64,000 nt of DNA. Origin: Rhizobium oryzicola. GTDB taxonomy: Bacteria; Pseudomonadota; Alphaproteobacteria; Rhizobiales; Rhizobiaceae. The notes under the pieces are model-generated. The model searched no databases, was not told the origin of the DNA, and saw nothing but the letters and a program-made list of their open reading frames with translations. Both the position numbers and the translations under genes were made by a program. Where the stretch lies: NCBI RefSeq assembly GCF_030504645.1, contig NZ_JAUKWQ010000002.1, positions 496,001 through 560,000 on the forward strand, written 5' to 3'. Shown in pieces: positions 48,683 to 58,800 of this stretch. Numbering within the stretch: position 1 is the first letter of the stretch; every line of letters begins with the position of its first letter.

Positions 48683-50044
48683 ATGACCATTCACACGAAA
48701 GTTGCCGACCTGCTCAACCAGCGCCAGAAGGCCTTCGAGGATCTCGAGGCTGTCGCTCTTGCCGATAACACGTCGCAAGAAGAGTACGACGCCAAGAAAA
48801 AGGCGGTGGAAGATCTCGACCAGCGCATCAAGCGCGCGCGTGACGCGCAGGCGCTGGCGGCCAGCACCGCCCAGCCTGTCGAGGGGCAGCAGAAGGCAGT
48901 CCCCGCTTCGCCGGAAAACGATTCCTACGTCAAGGACAAGACGCTGCTTCTTGGCGGCATTGCCAAGATGATGGGCATGGGAACCGGCAATCTGGATCTG
49001 GCGCTCAAGGCGTCCGAGCGCGCTTATGGCGAAAGCCATCCCGTCACGAAGGCGCTTCAGGTTTCTACCGGCTCGGCTGGCGGCTTTATCGTGCCCCCGG
49101 ATGTCATGAATGAAGTTATCCCATTGCTGCGGGCGCAGTCCGTGGTCCGTGCAGCCGGGCCGCGCAATATTCCGATGCCCCGCGGTACCATGACGCTTCC
49201 GGGACAGGCTTCTGCCGCATCGGCATCTTACGGCTCCGAAACCCGTACCATCACCAAGTCCGAGCAGAAGTTTAACCAGATCGTTGCCAGCTACAAGAAG
49301 CTGACGGCCCTGGTGCCGGTTTCCAATGATATGATGCGTTATGCGGACCCGGCTGTTGACGCCTTTGTTCGCGATGACCTGGTGAAGGTCATGGGGCTCC
49401 GAGAAGATGCGGCGTTCCTTTTCGGTGATGGCACTCAGGATACGCCGCGCGGTTATCTCTCCTTCGCGAATTCATTTGGCACAACACAGGGTATCTTCTC
49501 GTCTGCGGCGAATTCCACGCCGGCCGCCGGCGGAAACTGGATTACATCGACGTCGTCCTATACGCTTGCGACTGTTGCGGCAGAGCTCGGCGGCGCAGTC
49601 AACAAGTTGGATACGGCAAACGTACCGAACACAAAGCGCGTTTGGTTCATGCACCCGCGCTCCTACAACTACCTGTTCAACGTGCAAAACAGCCTGGGCA
49701 GCTACGTTTACCGCGACGAGCTGATGCGCGGCTCGCTTCTGACCTCTCCGGTCATGAGGTCCACGCAATTCCCGATCAACATCTGGAACGTCGATGGGTC
49801 GCAGAAGGATTGCAGCTTCGTAATGCTGGTCGAGATGACGGAGGATATCATCCTCGATTCGATGCAGCTGGAGCTCTCGGTCTTCCGCGAAGGCTCCTAC
49901 ATCGACGAAACCGGCGCCACCATTTCGGCAATGGCAAACGATCAGACCGTGATCCGCGCAATCGCAGAGCATGACCACCAGATGCGCCATGATGCTGCGG
50001 TCGCTGTCATCCAGTTCGTTCGCTGGGCGCCTGCCATCTCCTGA
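48683..50044 (+). CDS. Major capsid protein (HK97 fold)
   Basis: These 453 residues start with a coiled-coil delta domain (residues 1-75; ADLLNQRQKAFEDLEAVALA) that is normally removed by the protease. The HK97 core follows: VSTGSAGGFIVPPDVMNEVI, LRAQSVVRAAGPRNIPMPRG, KKLTALVPVSNDMMRYADPA and RDDLVKVMGLREDAAFLFGD. It assembles the head shell. The gene follows the protease by 67 bases. Confidence 0.95.
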   Translation: MTIHTKVADLLNQRQKAFEDLEAVALADNTSQEEYDAKKKAVEDLDQRIKRARDAQALAASTAQPVEGQQKAVPASPENDSYVKDKTLLLGGIAKMMGMGTGNLDLALKASERAYGESHPVTKALQVSTGSAGGFIVPPDVMNEVIPLLRAQSVVRAAGPRNIPMPRGTMTLPGQASAASASYGSETRTITKSEQKFNQIVASYKKLTALVPVSNDMMRYADPAVDAFVRDDLVKVMGLREDAAFLFGDGTQDTPRGYLSFANSFGTTQGIFSSAANSTPAAGGNWITSTSSYTLATVAAELGGAVNKLDTANVPNTKRVWFMHPRSYNYLFNVQNSLGSYVYRDELMRGSLLTSPVMRSTQFPINIWNVDGSQKDCSFVMLVEMTEDIILDSMQLELSVFREGSYIDETGATISAMANDQTVIRAIAEHDHQMRHDAAVAVIQFVRWAPAIS

Positions 50045-50130
50045 TGTTGATCTGACGGCGCGCGGTTGATCCGCGCGCCTCTCACTGTCGTGTCCACGCG
50101 ACACTCCCAATCTTCTTCGAGGAACCTATC

Positions 50131-50598
50131 ATGACTTCCACCGCCGTCACTCAGCATGACGTGGCCAGCCTTGGCCGCATTCGCCGTCTCTCCGCTCGTG
50201 CATCCGGTACCGCCGGTGGCGCAGGCGACAATACGCTTGTTACCGGCGCCACCATTGACCGCATGTCGGGCGGTTCATTTGCTGGCTCGGCCGTTTTCGC
50301 CCTCGTCGGCGAAACCACACTGGCAGCTGCAGCCACCTTGTCGCTTGCCTACACGATCAAGCATAGCCCGGATGGTAGTGCCTGGGCGACCTACGCAACT
50401 GGCGCCAATGCGGTAATCTCGACCGGTGCCACTGGCGGTTCCACCAATCTGATCGAGCAGGAAATTCCGGTCGATCTCAATTCTGCCTATCGCTTTGTGC
50501 GGCTGGAATTCATCCCAGACCTCTCGGCGGCCAATACGGACACTTTCGATCTGCGTGCCGTTGCCTTCCTGTCTGGCTACGATCGCCTGCCACAATAA
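50131..50598 (+). CDS. Probable head decoration or fibre protein
   Basis: The 155 residues are beta-rich, with Gly/Ser/Thr-rich loops. The frame has ATIDRMSGGSFAGSAVFALV, then a LSLAYTIKHSPDGSAWATYA stretch and a RFVRLEFIPDLSAANTD end, which is typical of beta-sandwich phage surface proteins. Its position just after capsid fits a decoration protein. Function is inferred from place and composition. Confidence 0.7.
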   Translation: MTSTAVTQHDVASLGRIRRLSARASGTAGGAGDNTLVTGATIDRMSGGSFAGSAVFALVGETTLAAAATLSLAYTIKHSPDGSAWATYATGANAVISTGATGGSTNLIEQEIPVDLNSAYRFVRLEFIPDLSAANTDTFDLRAVAFLSGYDRLPQ

Positions 50599-50657
50599 CC
50601 GCCCTATGGCGCGGCAATTGCGCCGCGCCAACCACCACCGGGGAAGGATTGAAATCC

Positions 50658-51092
50658 ATGGACGACGTTTCCGAAACCATCCGCCAGCTGCTGCGGTCCA
50701 CCGCACTTGGCATCGCTGAGCGCGATCAGGTGCCGCCTGGCATCCTGCATATCCTGTCGGCGCGTGATTTGCTCCTCGGCTCGCTGCTGCAGGAGTTCAA
50801 CGCCCTGATGAACACCGGCCTACAGGCGAACGCGCCGGTTGAGAGCGATGCGACGCCTGCGGATGAGACTTCGCCGCTTCCGGCGGATGCGACCGCCGCT
50901 CCGACAGACCCGGCAGCTGAAGCGCCGGCGCCTGTCGCTGAGGCGACCGCAAGCGAGACGATCGAGGATGTCGCGCATGTCAATGAGCCTGTCGCTGTGC
51001 CTGAAGCTTCTGTCGTTGCCGCCGAAGAAGCCGCGCCCGCGGCGGAAGCGCTGCCGCAGCCGGAAGCCGAGCGAGTTGAGGTCGCACAATGA
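50658..51092 (+). CDS. Phage head-region protein with acidic Ala/Pro-rich tail, 144 residues
   Basis: No family was recognised. Residues 1-55 are helical (VSETIRQLLRSTALGIAERD; LSARDLLLGSLLQEFNALM); the rest is a disordered Ala/Pro/Glu-rich tail. GGGGAAGGA precedes the ATG at 50658; a TTG three codons upstream is less likely. Its stop overlaps the start of the next gene (ATGA). Confidence 0.6.
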   Translation: MDDVSETIRQLLRSTALGIAERDQVPPGILHILSARDLLLGSLLQEFNALMNTGLQANAPVESDATPADETSPLPADATAAPTDPAAEAPAPVAEATASETIEDVAHVNEPVAVPEASVVAAEEAAPAAEALPQPEAERVEVAQ

Positions 51093-51292
51093 AGACTGTG
51101 ACCCTGACGCAGGATCTGCGGCCGTGGCGCGCCGGTGATGATGTCCATCTTGAGGACGTGGTTGCACAGCAGCTGGTAGACAATGGCGAGGCGGAAAACC
51201 TGCGGCCGTTTGCGCCGCTCGGCGTCCCCATCGAAGACCGCGCCATGAAGCCGGGCGATGGTAAGCGCGGCTATCGCACCAAGGCTGCATAA
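51089..51292 (+). CDS. Small head-region phage protein, 67 residues
   Basis: The product begins KTVTLTQDLRPWRAGDDVHL, with a short beta-rich body and a basic end (GDGKRGYRTKAA). Small proteins with this RPW-x-GD pattern occur between capsid and connector genes in rhizobial siphophages. Function unknown. Coupled to the preceding gene. Confidence 0.65.
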   Translation: MKTVTLTQDLRPWRAGDDVHLEDVVAQQLVDNGEAENLRPFAPLGVPIEDRAMKPGDGKRGYRTKAA

Positions 51293-51302
51293 GGAGCCGT
51301 TT

Positions 51303-51947
51303 GTGGGCTATCGCATCATCACCACTGTCGTGACACCGGCATCCAGCCAGCGGCTTGCATCGCTCGACGATGTAAAGGCAGAGCTGGGCATTACGGACGC
51401 CACGCAGGATGCTCTTCTCGGGCGCCTTATTGATGTGTGCTCCGCAGCAGCAGCGCAATTTTGCGATCGGGTCTTTCCGCTGGAAACGGTCAAGGATGAG
51501 GTATGGCCGGATCGCGAGCCGCACGGCTGTCAGGTTCTGCCCGGAATTCACGTTCTCCAGCTCTCCCGTTGGCCAGTCGGGACAGTCGCATCCGTGACGG
51601 AAAACGGCGACCCGCTGACTGATGGCGTTGGTTATCGGGTTGATCCTGTCGTGGGGCAGGTACACCGGTTTGATGCGAGCGGCTATCCATGCCCCTGGCG
51701 AGCCTGGCCCCTCGCTGTCGAATATGAGGCGGGATACGCAGCCGTTCCGCTCGATGTGCAAGATGCGGTGATCCGGCTTGTGCGGGCTCGATATTTCGCT
51801 AAGGGCCGCGATCCCTATCTCCGTTCGGAATCGATCGAAGGCGTGCGCTCAGCCAGCTGGTGGGTGCCGACCGGAACGGATGCCGCTGCCATGCCGCCTG
51901 ACGTGGCGGATATTCTCTCCAACTATCGCCAGCCGCAGGTGCGTTAA
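51303..51947 (+). CDS. Head-tail connector protein (gp6/gp8-like)
   Basis: The 214 residues have the connector pattern: SLDDVKAELGITDATQDALL then GRLIDVCSAAAAQFCDR at the N-terminus, and YEAGYAAVPLDVQDAVIRLV with RYFAKGRDPYLRSESIEGVR near the end. Such proteins join the portal ring to the tail. GTG at 51303 with AAGGAG nine bases upstream is the likely start; its stop overlaps the next start by one base. Confidence 0.82.
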   Translation: MGYRIITTVVTPASSQRLASLDDVKAELGITDATQDALLGRLIDVCSAAAAQFCDRVFPLETVKDEVWPDREPHGCQVLPGIHVLQLSRWPVGTVASVTENGDPLTDGVGYRVDPVVGQVHRFDASGYPCPWRAWPLAVEYEAGYAAVPLDVQDAVIRLVRARYFAKGRDPYLRSESIEGVRSASWWVPTGTDAAAMPPDVADILSNYRQPQVR

Positions 51948-52267
51948 TGACCCCGCAGGAAGCCATTGCTGCCCTGGACAAGGACATTGCTGCCTACGGC
52001 CAGCCCGTGACGCTGAAGCGGGGAGCCCTGTCAGTGGAGACGCGCGCATTCGTGCGCGGATACAAGCCCGCAGAGCTTATTGGCGGCCTGAAGCAGGGTG
52101 ATAGCGCGGTGATTTTTTCGCCGACCGGCTTGAAAGACTGGCCGGACATGAAGCTCAAGAACGGCGACCAATTCGTCACTGCCGGAAAAACCCGGAATAT
52201 CGAGATCGCCGACCCTGTCTATATGGGATCGACGCTGGTGCGCGCGAACGTGACGGTGCGCGGATGA
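51947..52267 (+). CDS. Head-tail adaptor / head closure protein
   Basis: The 106 residues are a small beta-barrel-like protein (GQPVTLKRGALSVETRAFVR; GLKQGDSAVIFSPTGLKDWP; KNGDQFVTAGKTRNIEIADP). The size, fold pattern and position between connector and tail completion gene suit a head closure protein. Overlaps the next gene by four bases. Confidence 0.72.
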   Translation: MTPQEAIAALDKDIAAYGQPVTLKRGALSVETRAFVRGYKPAELIGGLKQGDSAVIFSPTGLKDWPDMKLKNGDQFVTAGKTRNIEIADPVYMGSTLVRANVTVRG

Positions 52268-53001
52268 CGACGTTTGAAGCCTTTGCCCGCGAAATCCGCC
52301 TTGCCACCGAAGGCCTCTCGCAAGAGGCCATATCGGCTGAGCTGGCGAAGTTTGCAAAGGAAGAGCTGGCGCGGGCGATTTCCAGCGGCGAGGCTCCCGC
52401 CACATACACACGTTACGTCAATGGCCGTGAAGGTGTGCCGGAAGAGGCTGTCGAGGCGCCGGGGCCAATTCTTTACGTCTTCTCGAATTGGAAGATCGTG
52501 ATTGAGGCGGCGCTGGAAGCGCTGATCCATGCAAGCCCCCGTAAGAGCGGCGACTTCCGCAAATCCTTTGTGGTGATTGTCGGCGGCAAGGCGGTGACCG
52601 CCTATGACGATATCCCGTCTGAGGCGGAAGTGATCATCACCAATGCGCAGCCCTATGTGCGCAAGATACAGGTCAGCCGGGGCGGCTCTCGTTTCGGCTC
52701 GGCTGGAAAGGGCTCGGCCATCAAGGTTCCACCACGTCTGTTCGATGCGGGGCGCCGCGCCGTCATTTCGCGCTTCGGCAGTTCCTTCGTGCAGGCGGAA
52801 GTGCGGTTTCTGGATCTCGGAACGGGTATCCATCCGCTCATTCCATACATCCTGAAAGGTCGCCAGAAGGTGCGTAAGGCCAAGCAGAATATGATGTCGC
52901 TCGCATTTCGTGAGGGTCGTGCAACGCTTGCCCGCCGAAAGGTTCTGGAAGCAGGCCAGCGCCTCACGTACCCCTCGCTCGTGCTGAACATGGTGGACTG
53001 A
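52264..53001 (+). CDS. Probable tail completion / neck protein (HK97 gp10-like), 245 residues
   Basis: The N-terminal half is helical; the centre shows the LIHASPRKSGDFRKSFVVIV segment seen in neck or tail completion proteins (a P-x-x-S/T-G-x-x-R/K core). The C-terminus is basic and helical. Its position after the head closure protein supports the role. One-base overlap with the tail terminator. Confidence 0.68.
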   Translation: MTTFEAFAREIRLATEGLSQEAISAELAKFAKEELARAISSGEAPATYTRYVNGREGVPEEAVEAPGPILYVFSNWKIVIEAALEALIHASPRKSGDFRKSFVVIVGGKAVTAYDDIPSEAEVIITNAQPYVRKIQVSRGGSRFGSAGKGSAIKVPPRLFDAGRRAVISRFGSSFVQAEVRFLDLGTGIHPLIPYILKGRQKVRKAKQNMMSLAFREGRATLARRKVLEAGQRLTYPSLVLNMVD

Positions 53002-53417
53002 TGTCGAGCCCTGAAGCGTATTCCGCCATTCATGATTACCTGGCGACCCAGTGGGCAGCCCGCACGCCGCTCGTCTTCGAGAACGAGCAATTCGAGCTGC
53101 CTGATACGCCTGCCTATTATGTGCAGGTCGAGATCTTCGGCGATTTCTTCGACCAGGCCTCGATCGGCGGCGGCCAGCCCGTTGCCAATCTGTGGCGTGA
53201 GGAAGGCCAGATCCTTGCGCATGTCATGTGCCCGCGCTGGGAAGGCACGCTTCAGGGGCGCACCTATGGCCGTCTGCTTTGCGACCTGTTTCGAGGGCAG
53301 GAGTTTTCCGGCATCCGCTTTCGCCGCATCTCGCTTGGGGCTTCGGAGCCGGGCGATGAGGACGGCAATTACTTTCGCATGACAGCCAGCATCGACTGGC
53401 AGCGCGACGAGCCCTGA
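53001..53417 (+). CDS. Tail terminator protein
   Basis: The 138 residues fit the phage tail terminator pattern: YSAIHDYLATQWAARTPLVF, FELPDTPAYYVQVEIFGD, then VMCPRWEGTLQGRTYGRLLC and a final strand FRMTASIDWQRDEP. It closes the tail tube and binds the head. It lies between the neck gene and tail tube gene. Confidence 0.8.
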   Translation: MSSPEAYSAIHDYLATQWAARTPLVFENEQFELPDTPAYYVQVEIFGDFFDQASIGGGQPVANLWREEGQILAHVMCPRWEGTLQGRTYGRLLCDLFRGQEFSGIRFRRISLGASEPGDEDGNYFRMTASIDWQRDEP

Positions 53418-53499
53418 CGGGCGCCATTCACGAAACGATCGAGATCTTCAATCCCGACCGGCCGCGCAGCCGGCGGCCGATAGCCCATGGAGAAACGAC

Positions 53500-54960
53500 A
53501 TGACTGACAGCAATCGCCTTCGGCTGACGAGCGTCCGCGAAACCACGCTCGGCGTTACCCCCAATTCCCCGCGCATGCGCACGGCGCGCATCACCGGTGA
53601 AAGCCTTTCCTACAAGCCGGATTTCGTGAACTCGGAAGAGCTTCGCTCCGATCGCATGAATGCCGATCCGATCAAGACCAATGAAACGATCGGCGGCGGC
53701 ATCAACTTCGAATTCTCTTTCCCTGTCCCAGACAGCCCGTTCAGCGATATGATCGCGAGCCTGTTCTTCAATGATTGGGTGAACGCTCCCTTCCGCGACA
53801 ATGACGGTACGGCAGGCAGCAAGGTAACCAGCATTGCCGCGACCGGCGGCGTCATTGCGGTGGCTGCTGGTGCCGCCTTTGCAGCTGGTCATCTGGTTCG
53901 CCTGACCGGCTTTGGTGTTGCGGGCAACAATGGTGTCTTCAAGCTCACGACAGGTTCTTCCACGGTTCCGGCTGTGGGCAATGGCATTCTGACCGATGAG
54001 GCCAGCCCGCCTGCGGTGGCGCGGGTCAAGGTTGTTGGTTTCGAAGGTGCTTCCGGCGATATTCAGGCAGTGTCCGATGGCCTGATGGCGACGACGCTCG
54101 ATTTCACCACCTTCGGTCTTGTTGTTGGTCAGTGGGTGAAACTCGGTGGCTCTGCCTCCGGCAACAAGTTTGCCACGGCGGCGCTGAATGACTGGGCGCG
54201 CATCACCAAGATCGCCGCCAAAAAGCTGACGCTGGATAATCTCCCGGCCTCCTGGACAACCGATAGCGGTGCAGGCAAATCCATCCGCGTCTTCTTCGGC
54301 GATACCATCAAGAATGGCACGAGTATGGTGTCGCTCACCCTTGAAAAGGGCTTCATGGGGCAGGCCACGCCCACCTATATCGTCCAGCGTGGCATGGTCG
54401 CCGGTCAGGGCGAATTCTCGGGCGAAAGCGAACAGATCCTGAAGGGTTCCGTCACCTTCAACGGCATGACCGGTGCGCAATCCACTGTGTCTCTTGATGA
54501 CACCCCGGATGCCGCAACCACTAACGGCGTGATGTCGTCAGGTGTGAACGTTGCTCGTGTTGCGGAAAACGGCGCGGCGGTGACCAGCCCGAATTTTGTG
54601 AAGTCCGCTTCGATCCAGATCAACAACAATCTGCGAATGAAGACAGCAGTTGGTACGGTCGGCGCTGTCGATATTGGTGTTGGCGAATGCGCCGTCACTG
54701 TCAATCTCGACACCTATTTCGGCAACAACGCGGTTCTCGCGAAGCTCCTGGCCGGCACGCCATCGAACTTCTCGCAGCGCACGCAGAAGGATGGCCAGGC
54801 CGTGATCATGGCTGTGCCGCGCATGACCTTCAACGACGGCAACCCGCAGGCCGGTGGCAAGAACCAGGACGTGATGCTCCAGCTGACGGCCTCCGCGTCC
54901 ATTGACCCACTCACCAGCGCGCATGTGCTGATGGATCGCCTCGAATACTACGAGGGCTGA
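53500..54960 (+). CDS. Major tail tube protein
   Basis: The 486 residues start with the typical tail tube opening (RLTSVRETTLGVTPNSPRMR; DRMNADPIKTNETIGGGINF; SFPVPDSPFSDMIASLFF). A long middle part rich in Gly, Ala, Val is likely an inserted surface domain. The C-terminal DKAYVTVN-like region is replaced here by INNNLRMKTAVGTVGAVDIG and GKNQDVMLQLTASASIDPL, also typical. It polymerises into the tail tube. Confidence 0.88.
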   Translation: MTDSNRLRLTSVRETTLGVTPNSPRMRTARITGESLSYKPDFVNSEELRSDRMNADPIKTNETIGGGINFEFSFPVPDSPFSDMIASLFFNDWVNAPFRDNDGTAGSKVTSIAATGGVIAVAAGAAFAAGHLVRLTGFGVAGNNGVFKLTTGSSTVPAVGNGILTDEASPPAVARVKVVGFEGASGDIQAVSDGLMATTLDFTTFGLVVGQWVKLGGSASGNKFATAALNDWARITKIAAKKLTLDNLPASWTTDSGAGKSIRVFFGDTIKNGTSMVSLTLEKGFMGQATPTYIVQRGMVAGQGEFSGESEQILKGSVTFNGMTGAQSTVSLDDTPDAATTNGVMSSGVNVARVAENGAAVTSPNFVKSASIQINNNLRMKTAVGTVGAVDIGVGECAVTVNLDTYFGNNAVLAKLLAGTPSNFSQRTQKDGQAVIMAVPRMTFNDGNPQAGGKNQDVMLQLTASASIDPLTSAHVLMDRLEYYEG

Positions 54961-55062
54961 TCGGCTCTTGCTTCAATCCCTCCGGATCTGGGGAATTCGC
55001 GCGAATGGGCGGGTGGCAATGCCGGTTGCCGCCCGCATCCTTCCGGCAAAGGACAAACGGAA

Positions 55063-55509
55063 ATGGTACTGAAAATTGCATCTTTGAAGGCCAATCTCGC
55101 CCGCGAGAACAATGGCGATTGGATCGAATACCCGCTCTGGGAAGGCGTCGAGTTCAAGGTTTCCGGCTTCCGCAAGCCTGAATACCAGGCAGAACGCGAC
55201 CGCATTTTCCGCAAGCTCGCCCGTGATCATAAGGGCAAGCCCGTGCCGGTTGATGTTCAGCGGGCGGCGCTTGGACCGATCATGGCGAAGCACCTCCTAC
55301 ATGATTGGAAGGGTTTGGACGAACCCTATTCTGAGGATCGTGCCCGCGAATTGCTGTCTCAGCCGGAATATCGCGTGTTCTATGATGCGGTCGAATGGTG
55401 CTGCAACGAAATTGCCTCGGTAGATGCCCAGTTCGAGGATGACGCGGCAAAAAACTCCGTGCCGCGCTCCGCTGGCAGCTCGAAAGCCAGCAGTCAGGCG
55501 ACTGGCTGA
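55063..55509 (+). CDS. Tail assembly chaperone, short form
   Basis: The 148 residues resemble the short tail assembly chaperone of siphophages (gpG-like): LWEGVEFKVSGFRKPEYQAE, LLHDWKGLDEPYSEDRAREL. An A AAA AAC slip site at 55449-55455 lets a fraction of ribosomes shift to the -1 frame and add a second domain. The chaperone guides tail tube assembly on the tape measure. Confidence 0.82.
   Translation: MVLKIASLKANLARENNGDWIEYPLWEGVEFKVSGFRKPEYQAERDRIFRKLARDHKGKPVPVDVQRAALGPIMAKHLLHDWKGLDEPYSEDRARELLSQPEYRVFYDAVEWCCNEIASVDAQFEDDAAKNSVPRSAGSSKASSQATG
55449..55455 (+). promoter_or_regulatory. Programmed -1 ribosomal frameshift site A AAA AAC
   Basis: In zero frame the codons are GCA AAA AAC, exactly the X XXY YYZ slip pattern. 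The -1 frame is open from here to 55829. A GCTGGC/GCCAGC hairpin at 55471-55491 may stimulate the slip; its 15-base spacing is longer than usual. Confidence 0.85.
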
Positions 55510-55829
55510 GAAAGATCGCGGAAGAGTTTCCGGACGAGTTTCCGGAGGCGGATATTCCGGTCATGCCGGAAGAGGCTGAGCCCCAGATCTGGGACCGCTT
55601 CATCTGGCGCGCCTGGGATGTTCTTAAATTCGACCGCACCTATCCCGGCATGGGTGGCGAAATGCCTATCCCTTACCGGGCCTATACTCAATATGCTGCC
55701 GATCATGACATCCGCGGCGAAGACTTCGCTTTCTTCCTGAAAATGATGACCGCCATCGACGATGAATATCTGTCCTGGCGGGCTGAGCAGGCTGAAAGGC
55801 AAGCACAAGAACGCAAGGCGCGGGGATAG
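55455..55829 (+). CDS. Tail assembly chaperone, -1 frame extension (gpGT-like)
   Basis: After the slip the product gains 124 residues: LRAALRWQLESQQSGDWLRK, then IWDRFIWRAWDVLKFDRTYP, AYTQYAADHDIRGEDFAFFL and a charged helical end. The whole long form spans 55063-55829 minus the overlap. The extension probably binds the tape measure and the tail tube subunit. An internal ATG at 55563 exists but has no ribosome binding site, so independent translation is unlikely. Confidence 0.8.
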   Translation, partial: LRAALRWQLESQQSGDWLRKIAEEFPDEFPEADIPVMPEEAEPQIWDRFIWRAWDVLKFDRTYPGMGGEMPIPYRAYTQYAADHDIRGEDFAFFLKMMTAIDDEYLSWRAEQAERQAQERKARG

Positions 55830-55859
55830 GCCCGCGCCGGCATCACGTCTGAGGCTGAT

Positions 55860-58800
55860 ATGGTCGTTTCCATTGAAAAGTCGATGCGGTTCGTGGCTGG
55901 TATGGACGCATCCGGTTATGAACGTGGCACACGCACGATCGTGGCCGCCAATGCCGACGTTGCGTCATCGTCTGAGCGCGCTGGTAAGGCGGTACGTGAG
56001 ACGACAGCCAAGATCAGTCAGGCTGGCAACGGCCTTGCTGGATTGGAAAGGAAGTTTTCTCCAACAGCGGCGCAGATGCGCGCCTTCGAGCGTCAACTTA
56101 ACATTTTGAATGGCGCGCTCGATAAAGATGCAAACGAACTTGAGCGGTGTGCCGTAATTCTTGCCGGCATGCAGCAGAAATATCGGGTCACTGCCGATGC
56201 GGCGACATTTGCGGCGGCTGGTCACGCGCAGCTTGCCAAGGCCATTGATGATGCCAATGCCATGATGCGGGCCCAAGAGGCCGAACGCTATGCGGCTCGT
56301 CTCGAGGAGCTGCGGCTGCGCATGGATGGTGCCTATGCCTCTACGAAGGCACTCTCGGCTGAGCTGTCAGACCTGGCGGAATTGGAGCGAGCAGGCATCC
56401 AGATTACCGGCGGGTATGAGGCCGCCCTCAACAATTTGATCGTCAAATATGATGCCACGGCGCAGGCCGCCAAGCGGATGGCGGATGAGCAGGCGCAGGT
56501 GATTGCGCGTGCGCGTGCCGAACAGCAGCAGCTGACTAGTCAGCAGAACATCAACAGCCTCACGGGCGTGCGGGATTTTCAGTCGGGCGCGGCGCGGGAT
56601 AGCGCATCCGTCTTTTCCGCCGCGGCAGATGAGGCAGATAGGCTCGATCAGTCGGTTGCGCGGCTTCGCGCTTCCATCAACCCGTTGGGTGCTGCGCAGT
56701 CTCGTCTCAATGCCGAGATGGCCGAATATGACGCGCTGGCCTCAAGGAACCTGATCTCGACGGAAGAGCTGGCGCGCGCGCAGGCCATAGCGCAGGCCCG
56801 CTATGAGGCGACGGCCCGCGCGATCGAGAAAGAGCGCGCCGCCAACGACAACAAGGGCAGCCTGCAATCCTACCAGCTGCGCAATCTTATGTATCAGGGC
56901 ACGGACCTTATTCAGGGTCTGGCTTTGGGAATGCCTGCGCAGCAGGTGCTGTTGCAGCAGGGACCGCAGATCTTTGACGCCCTGAACAATGGCGCGGGCG
57001 GCCTGTCCGGCAGCCTGAAGGCGCTGGCTGGCTTTGTCAACCCCGTGACGGTGGGAATTGCAGCGCTTGCGGCTGGTGCCATCATTGGCGGCAAGGCGCT
57101 GTCCGACTACCTCGCCTCGATCAAGGCTGTTGAGGTGGCGGCTTCCGGGCTGGGCCGCGCGACGGCTGGCACTGCCCAGGAGATGGAGGCGGCAGCCGAG
57201 GCGGGTGCCCGCGCCGCCGGAATTTCTATTTCATCAGCCCGTGAGATGGAAGTGCAGTTCCTGCGCACGGGCCAGATCGGCAGCCAGAACTTTCAGGGGC
57301 TCATTGCCGTCAGCAAGAACTTTGCGGCCACCATCGGCACGGACAGTGCCACGGCCAGCAAGACGCTTACGGATCTCTTCGCAAATCCGGCTCAAGGTGC
57401 GCAGCAGCTCTATCGCCAATATGGCCTGATCGACAGCGCGACGGCGGAATATGTGCAGCGGCTGACTGCACAGAACCGCGCAACGGAAGCTCAAGCCGTT
57501 TTGCTGGCGGCATTGCCGCAGCGGCTGGTGCAGGCTGCGGAAGCCACCACGGCCCTTGGTCGCGCATGGGACTATGTGAAGAATGCCTCTTCGAACGCGT
57601 TCGATTCGATCGGAAAAACTATCGATCAAGCTGTGTCCGGGCCATCTCTCGATGAGAAGATCAGAAAGGCCGCGCAGGAGTATCAGCGGTTCAATAACCA
57701 AAGCCGTTTTCTTGGCGTCCTCAACGGTGCTGATAATCGCGCAGCCTCCGCAAAGGCCACGCTTGACGACTTGATGGAGCAGGAGCGCCGGCTGCAGCAG
57801 CTGCAGGCCGCGCGTTCGCGCGCCGCCGCCAACCAGAATGTGATCGCGCGGGCGGAAGACGTCGCAGCGCTGGCTGGCGTCAACAAGGAATTGCGCGAGC
57901 GTATCGATCTGGAAGATCAGCTGGCCAGCGTGCGTGCGGGCATCTCTGCCGCATCTGCTGTGGGCAGTGGTGTTTCGCCGGAGAAAAACGACGAGCTTCG
58001 CCGCACGGAAGATGCGCTGACGCAGGCTTTGAACAATCGCATGACGGCGCTTCAAAAGGAGCAGCAGCTTTCCGAAATCGATATTCGTATTTCAGCTGAA
58101 CGCAATCCGTTGGTGCGGGCGCAGCTGGCTGCGGAGCGGGAAGAGATTCAGCTGAACGGTCAGCTGATCACCAGTGATGATCTCAAGACACGCAAGAAAA
58201 TGGCCTATAATCAGGTCATCGAGCAGACGGTTGCCAGCACGCGTGGGCAGATTGCCGACATGCAGACGGAAATCGATGTTCGCCGTCAGTTGGCGGGGCA
58301 GGTTGATGGCGGCTCTCTTTCCATTCAGGAAGCGAACCGGCGCCTGCAGGAGGAGCTTGCTCTTCGCCCGCTGATCGCGGCGGCTGCCGTTGCGGAAGGT
58401 GCCGAGAAGCAGCGTTTGCTGACGCTGATCGGTGATCTTCGTCGTGCTTACGACGACATGGCGGAAACGCAAAAGACGGCTGCTGCCCAGTCGATCGTAC
58501 AGGATCAGAATGACCGCCTGCGCTCGCTGCAAACGGAGATATCGCTGGTCGGGCAGGTGGGCGGGGAGCGCCGCCGCGCTATGGCGGTGCTGGAAGCGGA
58601 AATCCAGATCCAGCGCGAAGGCATCAAGGCAGATTCTGAGCGGGCGCGGACGATTCGGGACAATGCGGCTGCGATTGCCGAGCTGACCGACAAGCTGAGC
58701 GTCCAGCAGGCTTTGGGCGATCTCAAGTTTCAGGGCGAGCAGTTTGGTCGCCCCAAGGAAGAGCAGCAGGTCTATGAGCAGATCCGCCAATTGGGGCTGG

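Noticed and set aside
55563..55829. Independent gene after the tail assembly chaperone
   Set aside because: It has no ribosome binding site, and the -1 slip site upstream gives a better explanation as a fused extension.
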